This document shows, piece after piece, positions 37,780 through 47,400 of a stretch of DNA of 50,323 nucleotides (position 1 is the first letter of the stretch; each line of letters begins with the position of its first letter). The notes beneath the pieces are model-generated. The model did not search any database and was not told where the DNA came from. It worked only from the letters and a program-made list of their open reading frames with translations. The stretch lies in NCBI RefSeq assembly GCF_000003605.2, contig NW_003156751.1, positions 81,236 to 131,558 of the forward strand, given 5' to 3'. Both the position numbers and the translations under genes were made by a program. This DNA is from Saccoglossus kowalevskii. Lineage: Eukaryota > Hemichordata > Enteropneusta > Harrimaniidae.

Positions 37780-38338
37780 GAGCATTACGGGGATCCATTA
37801 GAAATCAAAGAGTTGTTGAGCTGTGCAATCGTTGATACGTTCGATTGAGTGTAAGAGTACCGTCCATGGCGATCGCGTGGTGCGCGAAGGATCACGCCAC
37901 TCAGCAATGCACACGCACATAGTACTCACCGGTTTTATGTATATTTACATTTTCTCTGGTTATTTTACCGCCATTGACAATTGAAGTGGTTGAGAAAAGT
38001 CTCTTGATACATAATGAGCACTGATTTACGCATGGAATCGGTAAATGTGTCAGACAACCACAAAGTTTCATGGAAGTCGCCATTTTGAATGGCAGTGTGC
38101 GCATTTTTGTTTGCGCATCCAAACAAATATACATTGTACGTGCTTGAAAATATTTAGGTCGACTTTATATTTGGCGAATTTGCTTTACAAATATTATTTA
38201 TGTTCGATGAATTATCAAACCCTTTTTTACTAACAATGATAAAATGAAATTAAACTATCATGACCTTTTAAACTTTGACCGTGATCACGTGTTTTCTGCC
38301 GCCATTTGTAAAAATACATGTACAAAACAAGTGTGTGA
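37780..38338 (+). promoter_or_regulatory. Probable TUT1 promoter region with YY1-like sites
   Basis: Two sites resembling the YY1 consensus (AANATGGCGGC) occur on the minus strand: GTCGCCATTTTG near 38,077 and GCCGCCATTTG at 38,298-38,308. The second lies about 30 bases before the first ATG of TUT1, a typical position for YY1 in TATA-less promoters. No TATA box is evident. The region also contains GATCACGTG (E-box) near 38,282. Functional assignment is inference from motifs. Confidence 0.3.
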
Positions 38339-38420
38339 ATGATGGAAATGGAAGAAAACGTATACACTGAACAAGGTCATGGCTATGTATGTAACATTTG
38401 TCATGTTTACCTCAATACGG
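38339..38420 (+). CDS. TUT1: TUT1 exon 1 (first half of zinc finger)
   Basis: ATG at 38,339; M2 and M4 follow at once, so the exact start could be any of three. It encodes GYVCNICHVYLNT and ends G|GTAAGT in phase 1. The split codon with exon 2 becomes GAT (D28). Confidence 0.85.
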
Positions 38421-41400
38421 GTAAGTATGCGCGTTCAACTGGCGTTTGTATTTTGCATAACATTGCTAAAATGATATTTGAAACTAATACTGAAGAAAAA
38501 AAAAATCAATTCAATCATAAACATTTATAAAGTGCCTGAATCCAAAACTATGCTCTGTTCAAAGACGCTAAGGGAATTATTCCACGATGTAGGCTTTGTT
38601 GAATAAATATGTTTTAACTGACTTGACGCATGTCAGATGGAAGGGTGTTCCAAAGTTGGGGAGCAGAACGTGAAAAGTAATAATAATGTGAATGCGCCAC
38701 TAAAAATATGATTTCACTTGGTGATTGTCAAAATGTATATTATTTTGTGAACCTATTGCACAAACGTAGTAAAATTATATTTTTTTTGTTGCTGATTATT
38801 AATAGTGTTGCATTATTATTTTATTTTGTTCAGTATTAGTATTAGTTTAACATGCTGACACACAATTGATAATCAAATAAATGTGATTAGTTTGACGATA
38901 TTTACTATATGGGGTCAGTCATCTTGAATATCGCATGAAACGAAAGAGTTTCAAGCCATATTCTAAATGACTTTTCCTGTATACACAGTTATTATTTTGA
39001 AACTGCTGCTTTTGAAACACCAAACACATTTTGCCTGACGAGTTACACCATTCATTCCTTATTGGGGCAGAAACTTGCACTACACTTGTTGTGGAAACTG
39101 TAACATACAAAATGAAAACACACAATCATTCTTGTTAAGCATAATATCAATATTAACACAAATATTGGTAAACTTTTCCTAATAGACAATATGCAAGACA
39201 AAATCATTCTGCCAACATTTATCCCATCACTAAGACAGTGCCTTTATTTATTTTATGGACACTTTTAATATCTTAAAATGTAGACTAAAACTAAGACATA
39301 CAAAATATGTCTAGAACTAAAACTAAGACATACAAAATATAACAAGACTAGAAATGATAAAACTATGAAAATAAGAAATAAAACTTAAATATTTCTGGAG
39401 AAAATAACATTACAAAAAGTTTGGTCGCTATAACAACATAAAAGTTAAGTAGAATTCAATTACAGACTGGGTTCACTATGTTCAGTGAAGAAGTAATTCC
39501 ATGTTTATACTGCAACTTATTACTATTATATTTTCTATGTACATTGCTAGCTAGGCTGATGATTAGTGGCAAATTATGCCAAATTAAGCCAAATAAACTA
39601 TTCAACAAAAGACTATATTACTGTGAAATACTTTATTTTAGCTGGAATAGTTATGTTTGAAGCATGTCTAAAGTTATTATCAATTGTTCAGTTTGGACAA
39701 ACTGAATGATTTGTATACCTGCAGCATCTCTTTGATGACTGTTACAGTTACAGAAACCCTAGTCTTTTAGATGATATCTTTTTGTAGATCTCTTCTCTTA
39801 AACCAAACAATGTTTAGATTGCCATTAAATGGATAGACAATATCGCATGTTAAAGTAGAAGCCTACCGATAGTCATAATTTTTGACAAAATTGGTCATAA
39901 ATACCATGACGATGTTCGTTAGTTTATTATGTACAATGAAGCTAATGTCCCATGGTACAATGAAATAGCATTATTTTGTGTGTTACAGTTATGCTTTTTG
40001 AAAAATGTGTTCTAATATTTCTTGAAAATTGCTATTTTTAGAACAATTCCATAGAACACACTTTTTAAAACCCAGATTTTTTAAATAATTCAGAACAACA
40101 AAAAGTACTCCAACATTAACAATATATGATTTTTTTTCAGCCTCTGTCACTAGGCTAGATTTTGAGATATTTCATAATAAACGTGTTATAAATACAAATG
40201 TAGTGTCAAAATGGTGACCTTCCACTAAAATACAACCATTAATTTCTCAAATAAAAGGCTGGTGACCCCCCAATTTTTTTTTAAGTCAATATTCTTATAT
40301 TGCCTTGAAGTACAGTTTATTGCAAAATGAATAAATTCTGGGTATTTTAATTTATGAGTAGGCTTCTACCTTAAATCATTATCAGTAGTGGTGTGTGCAT
40401 GCCACTAATGCCCAGATTTGATTAGTTTTGGGTTAAAATGTGTGAATATTAATTTGTATATTGATTTGTCAATTTTTAATTAATTTTTAATGCGTCTCAA
40501 ACACTCTTAGCACACAGTTCTTTGATTTTTCTTCTTTTTTGAGATTTTGATTTTACTACACAATATAGGGCTTCCTTAGTAATACTTATGTATAGTTATG
40601 ACTACTTTCATTGATCACATTGAGACAGTGGTGTGCATAATGTCTTGCTGCATACACAGTCTGTTTCCTCACATTAACCACATGCATTACTGACTAACCT
40701 AGCAATTTTCAGCTTTTCCAAATCAGTTGTAATGCAGGGGCAATTATGTTATGATCAAGAAACATAAAATGAACGTATCAACTTTATGTCTATATGCAAT
40801 AACATTAAGAATTGCACCATTTATTTTTTTTTGTTAATTAGATAAAGTACTCAATGATCATTTGAAAGGAAAGAAACACAACAAACTTAATGACATGATT
40901 CAATACAGAAAACGACAAGCTGAAAGAAGTATCTATGTATGTGGATTTGCCAAGGGTACCTCAGAACTGGCCTTAATTGATCATTTCTCTGATTATGGTA
41001 CAGTGTCTAATGTTATAATGGACAAGGATAAAGTAAGTATTATTTATTAGTGCCGTTAGGACGCAGTGCGAAAACAGGGACTTATGTTTTGACCTCCGTG
41101 TGTCCAAGCGTGCGTCTGTGCGTGCGTCCGGACCTGTATCTTAGAAATGCCTGGACCAATCACAATCAAACTTCACACATACATCATACATGATAGTATA
41201 CATATGCGCGTCAATTTGTTTCACGATCTGATTCAAGATGGCCGAATGGCGGCCATTTTTGTGCTAAAAAATCATCAAAATCAAGCATTTCTCGGCTGTT
41301 TACAGATGGATTTTGTTCAAACTTGGTATATACATTAGACATTATGGGACCTTAATGCAATTAATTTTGTTTTTCAGATAAGATTCAAAATGGCCGACTG

Positions 41401-44400
41401 GCGGCCATTTTGTTTTAATGAATGTGGTTCTCGTGCCATATCTCTGACTTGCTTTCACTGATTACGTTCAAATTTTAAATTTTCAATATACATCATGTCA
41501 CAGATACACAGATATATTGGTTTGACGATCCTATTCAAAATGGCCAAATGGTGGCCATTTTTGTGCTAAAAAATCATCAAATATCAAGCATTTATCGATG
41601 GATTTCGTGCAAACTTGGTACATATGTTAGACATTACAGGTTCCTGATGCACATCATTTATTTTTCAGATCGGATTCAAAATGGCTGTCTGGCGGCCATT
41701 TTGTTTTAATGATTGGGCTTCTAGAGCCATATCTCTTACATGCTTTGACTGATTATATTCAAATTATATATATTCGTTATACATCATGTTATATATATAT
41801 ACATGTATTCAAAATGGCTGATTTTGAATGCTGTTCCAGTATTTCTTGACGATCAGATACAATTGTCAATCATTTTAATGTTAAAAAATCATATTCCTGA
41901 CATGGTTATATTCCAGCTATACTACTATAAACAAAACTATATATCTTAAATTTGATAACTAACGGGGACTGCCATGCATGGCTTGTTTATTTATTATGTT
42001 AAAGTTGTCTTATTAGGATCACACTATTATATAATATTGCTCACTGTAATGTTGGTTTTATTTGTTTAACCATTTCTTGGTCGCCTTGGCCAATTTTTTT
42101 CAAAGTTATTACAAAGACAAGACAAATTTTGTGTTTTTAAATGTAACCTTCTAGTTATTTATGATATCCAAGGCCAAAATAGGGACTGTGATATTTATGT
42201 CTCATCCTGTAAACAGCAGGTTTTTCAGATCAGATTAAAAATGACTGACTGGCAGCCAATTCACTATGTTCAATTACCCACCATAGACTCCGGTCAGTCA
42301 AAATGACTATTTTGAACTGTAGGCATTAATCAGCGATTCTGCCGGTGACGGAGAGATAGAATACAGGTCAGGGGAAGCCCCATGACCTCAAGATTCTTTT
42401 ACCCCTTACGTCACGAACCCACGTGACCGAGGCCACCTGGCAGCGCCACAGGTAGCCATCCATCACTCTTAATTTCTCTCCGCCTCGAGTGAAGATGAAA
42501 TCTAGCGAGCTCTGCTGGGTCGCCTGCTTTTTTTTTTCCTGTCCGGATTTATAGCTTGGGTTGTTGCCGCTGCTCGGCATCCGACATGGTAGCTGGTAGG
42601 ATAAGTTTTCCTTGTCGTTTTTACCCTTGTGTTGTTTTCCTCTTTGTGTGTAGTATTTTTCACATCAAAGAAGTTAAAATCCGACGCCACTACGTAACCA
42701 GTTGGTTTTCATGGCGGCACCTTTTACAACTGTAATTCGTTTCCCTCATGCATGTCTTTTATTTTCAATGTATTTAGCAATACCGTACTCAACCGCGTTA
42801 GCACCCATGCCCGGGCAAGCGCCCATTCCCCACTTTTGCACAATTTTTATATTTAGGGTCACATTCGGCAAAGCGCCCACCCCTTCAAAATGCAACTAAT
42901 TTAAAACTTGGTCTTGCGCAACGAATCTTGGTAATCATTTTTATATGATACAGCGTGGATATCGACCGCTGTGAACATGTTGTGAATGCGTAGAACACGG
43001 TAACCATGCGTAAACTACGCTTCGACAATGACCTGTTAATACAAGTAAAATGCGGTAAATATTTCATGCCATATTCAGTTTACCTCTCAAAAATGGCTAG
43101 TTACTAGTTTTTTGGAAAAACTATGTCGTTTATTCGCTGAAACCAATTCTAACAGATCGTACTTCGACATCGATAATTCACTTCCGCATTGCGTTACCGG
43201 AAAGTCTTCGGGAATTTCCAAAGAATTGCGTCAGTACAACACAGCATTGTGATTGGTTAATAACCAACTTGACCCATTAGGTCAAAGGACGCCGCTGCAG
43301 GTGAAATCTGCAAATGCATCATGGCGGAAAGTGATTTTCATCGAGAGTTTGCGTACGATCCAACACCTTCGTCAGTGGAGATAATATGACAATTTTGACT
43401 TCGACTGTGTTCCAACAGACTCAAATGTTTTTAATTTTGTAAATTCTGGTGGTACGTAATTAATTAATATTGTAATAAAATGTGCATATTTTTTGTGATC
43501 ATTTCTGTTTCTTCAATGGAAAATCAATGACGACTCAACTAATTTCGTAATTTGATTTCCCTCAAAGACATAATCTGTCACTTGATGAATCAAATTTTTC
43601 ATTTGCACTTTTTTTCGGGGGGTGCTCGGGTAAGCGCCCACCCCTAAAAAATCTTGATTTTCTGAGTTGAGGCCCCTGGGCGCTAACGTGGTGGAGTACG
43701 GTATATAGATGTAATGACAGCACCAGGGCTCGCTGCAGTTTTCTTTCCGGTCTCCTCGTGTTTCGAGTGGACCATGCAGTGGTTTACCAGCATAGAACCC
43801 GCATCCGAGATACTTTGTCGTAGCTACGTGCGGGTTTTGGGATTTTTGCGTGAAAGCGTGTTTGTTTTTTTTCCACTACAGTTCTGAGGCCTGAGATTTT
43901 CTTTCAGAGCCATCAAAATCGCTGAGACTGACCGCGTCACAGCAAGGTCGCACGTCCAGTAAACAAATCTGTTAAAGTGAGTTGCGTGTTTTGCATGAGT
44001 GGAAAGTCCTCTCGCTCGGCTACCGGTACTTCATGTACCGGGATGTCGAGTAAGAGGCCCGACGGTGGAGGTACCGATATTTCAGGGCAGGGCACACGTT
44101 GACACCCCCCCTCCACTTTCAGCCAGCTAGGGTTCGTCACACGGTAACGGTACAACAGTAACGAATTTATCATTGTGTCCCTACTGTGGGTTTTGACTCC
44201 TTTCTTACCGACCCACGGGTGTCCCCAGAGGGAACCGACCCTGTCATGAGACACACAGTCGAACACGCTCCCACTCACATATTTAAAGTGAAAGGAGACT
44301 CAGTTCGCTCGCGTCAGATACAGCCGGTACTCTGGGCGGTCCCTCAGAGTCTTCCATCTGTATGACTCGGTGAGCCACGCTTTTGGGGTGAGGTGGAGTA

Positions 44401-47400
44401 TCATCGATCCCAGTGATACGATGTATATACCCCCACCCTTGATTCTAAAGCGACCACCTATGTTTGCTTCAACGCTTATGGGATCACCGGCGTTGGGATC
44501 CAAAGCAACCCCGTCGGCACCTCTCTCCCTGTCCGCCTGAGTGTGGAGTGGGGCGCAGAGCATGCAAACAGTGTTGATGGGCAGCATTGGTCAGCTGCTG
44601 AGGATGTAATGCTTAAGGCCCCCGGGTGAGGATAACATTAGGCAACACTTCCCACTGGACCAAACGCTACCCGGTCGGTGTGGTTTCGAGATCAGACCCC
44701 ATAGCGTGGGATGAGACCAAAACGCCCCCAACCGGATTCCAAGGCTCCTTCCCCAGACCCCGGTACCCCGAATTTGGCAAACTGGGCAAAGAGGGATAGC
44801 CGTGTTCCATGGGTGTCTTTGCCAATTGAAGACGACCCATCCAGCCCTGAGGGCAGAGTTGCTTGAGCGCATGATTATGCGTGACCAGCACTCTGGAGAC
44901 CTTGGAGGCAGAACGCACCAGCCTCCTAGACCAGGCGACATTTTTACTGATGGGCCACTGCACATCTACATGCGACACCCCCTAGTGTCGCCTGGATCTC
45001 TTGGCCAGGGCCACTACCGTGCTACGAAACGCGGCCTTAGACGCATGTGTTTTCGCCAACAAGCTGAGCCGGGGTACGTCCCCACCTCAGTGACGCAGAC
45101 TGGACCATCCTCCACCCTCTTTGTTCAGAGAATGGTGGGTACAGTCTCGGAGCTTCGGAGTGGAATGAACCAGAGGGTTCAGATTGAATCCGCTAGCTAG
45201 TTGGTCCTGCCATGGGCAAACAGAGGGCACCCCAAGCACAGAAAACACAACGCCCTAGGGCGTCATCCGCTAGCCAGAGTCAGCCAGGAGGCAAGCGCTT
45301 ATACCCTTCCATAGCAATCCTCCTTTGGTGCCTGGAATACAATGTGGAGCTAACCGCACACCTCCTTCCAGGGGTGAGGAACAGTTTGGCGACGCCCTTT
45401 CAGGGCGGCTCCGTCTCCAGAACTCGGAGTGGCTGATACCCAGTGGGTAGCCTCCAGGCTGTTTCGGCCGTGGGACGGTTCAAGGTTGGACCGTTTTGCT
45501 GCACCCCGGAACGCCAAGCTCCCGACGTACGTAACACTTCTGCTGACTCCAGGAGCCTGGGCCAGGGTCACTTTGCTAGCCCCATGGACTCACTTAGTTG
45601 TGTATGCCTTTCCTCCATTCCCGCTAGTTCACAGGGCACCGGAGAAAACTTCGACAGGTGCACACCCCCATATTATTATGGGTTGCACCCAATTGGTCAA
45701 GCAAGGCCTAGTTTCCACTTCTGTTGGAAATGCTAGTCGAAGCGCCAGCAGTGCTTCTGGACTTACCGGACCTGCCGTTCCAACCAGACGGCGCACTACC
45801 AACGCGCCCAGCAGGCATCACTCGCACGCATTGAGGCTCTCAGTAGACCCGCACATACGAAAGCCTTATCTGAGCGGGCTGCCAACGTCCTGGCCAGGGC
45901 GAACAGGGATTATACCTTCGCGGCCTACATTACGCGACTGCAAGCATACACTGATTGGTGTAGTGGAAGGGAGATTAATCCATACCATCCCTCTATTGGC
46001 CAGGTAGCAGGCTCCTTCGTCTACCTGTTTGACGAAGTGAGTTTGTCCTACGCAGCGAGTGTTGGCTACAGGTCGGTCTTGTCCCCCACCACTCAGAACA
46101 TACGGGAACAAGACTAGCCGATTGTCCTATTATTAGGAGACTATTTACTGTTTTCCAGACGCCAAGACCCCATACAAGGGGGCCGCCCAACTGGGACTCG
46201 TCGGCTGTGTTATCTGCTCTAAGCAGACCGCCCTTTGAGCCTCTCCAATCAGCACCACTCAAATTTTTGACGTGGAAAATAGTCTTCCTACTGGCCCTCG
46301 CCTCAGGTAGGCGCCGCTCAGAGCTAGGCGCACTGTCATTCACAGACGGTTGTGCCGCTTTTATGGACGATCAAGTTGTACTAAAGACACGAATCGGGTT
46401 TCTCGCCAAGAACCAAATCCCAGGACACGATCCTCAACCGATCATCATCCCCCGGCTGGCAAATATTGTCGGCCCAGAGGATCAGGAGGAATTGCTTCTC
46501 TGCCTGGTCCGAGTGCTGAGTTTCTACGAGAACCGTACCAGGTTTTCCAGACAGATGTTTTTGTGTTACGGCCCTGGCAAACAGGATAAGCTGGCTTCCC
46601 CGACTTCATCTCCAGTTGGATTACTGCGACTGTACTGGAGGTCTATAATACACTATCCTCCTCAACACAGACCTCGCAGAGACACCAAGTACGAGAACAT
46701 GAGGTCCGTGCGATTGCTAACTCACTAGCGCTAGCGTCAGGTGCCCCCCTCAAACACATTCTGAGGGCAGGCTTCTGGAGAACGCAGAACGTCTTCATCA
46801 ACTACTACCTAAGAGACACCCAATCTATTGAGCAGGATCTCTTCAGGTTAGGCCCCGTCGTAGCGGGTCAGGCCTTGTTTGCTGACCCAGCCCAAACGAC
46901 CGCAGGGGCCTCTGTGCATAGGCGATAAGTCAGTCTCGGCATTTTTGCGGGCAGATTGTCTGTTCCACTAGCACTTCCTGGAAGCTCCCAGGTTTCGCTT
47001 CTGTCAACCTACGCCCTCATGCGAACTGTTTCGGTCCTACTTCAACCTTATCACCCCTGAAATTGGCTTGAGTCTAGCTTTCTCTGGCACAGCGAACCCT
47101 GTCACCACAGCAGCATTGGCGAGGGTTCTCCGAACCCGCCTATACACATAGTTCATACCCACCATGAAGCGAGAAGCCTCGCCTAATTTTGTTTAATGAA
47201 TGCTGTTCTAGCGCCATATCTTTGACATGCTTTGACTGATTTTATATATGAATTATACATTATATCATAGATATACCAATGTATAGTTTTGACGATCTGA
47301 TTCAAAATGGCTGACCTGTGGCCATTTTGTTTCATTTAATGCTGTTCCAGAGCAATATTTCTCAATATGAACAAGTACTCGTACTATATTACTATAAACA

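Larger units (their letters stand above)
42262..47184 (+). mobile_element. DIRS-like tyrosine-recombinase retrotransposon, defective
   Basis: Recognised by the combination of a gag-like region, a DIRS-type RNase H end and a tyrosine recombinase on the plus strand, all broken by stops and frameshifts. The RT domain is missing between about 45,290 and 45,310. GC content is clearly higher than in the flanks. Boundaries follow from the older repeat it splits: AATT is present at both junctions (42,258-42,261 and 47,185-47,188). The ends share a similar short phrase in direct orientation (CTATGTTCAATTACCCACCAT at the left, ATAGTTCATACCCACCAT at the right), which may reflect terminal direct repeats. 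A separate DNA transposon is inserted at 42,783-43,701. Confidence 0.82.

Noticed and set aside
42368-42690. Minus-strand frames near the left end of the DIRS element
   Set aside because: They lie in the probable untranslated end of the retrotransposon and have no recognisable domain.
43937-44978. Minus-strand open frames in the DIRS-like region
   Set aside because: The gag, RNase H and recombinase similarities are all on the plus strand; the minus frames are shadows favoured by higher GC.
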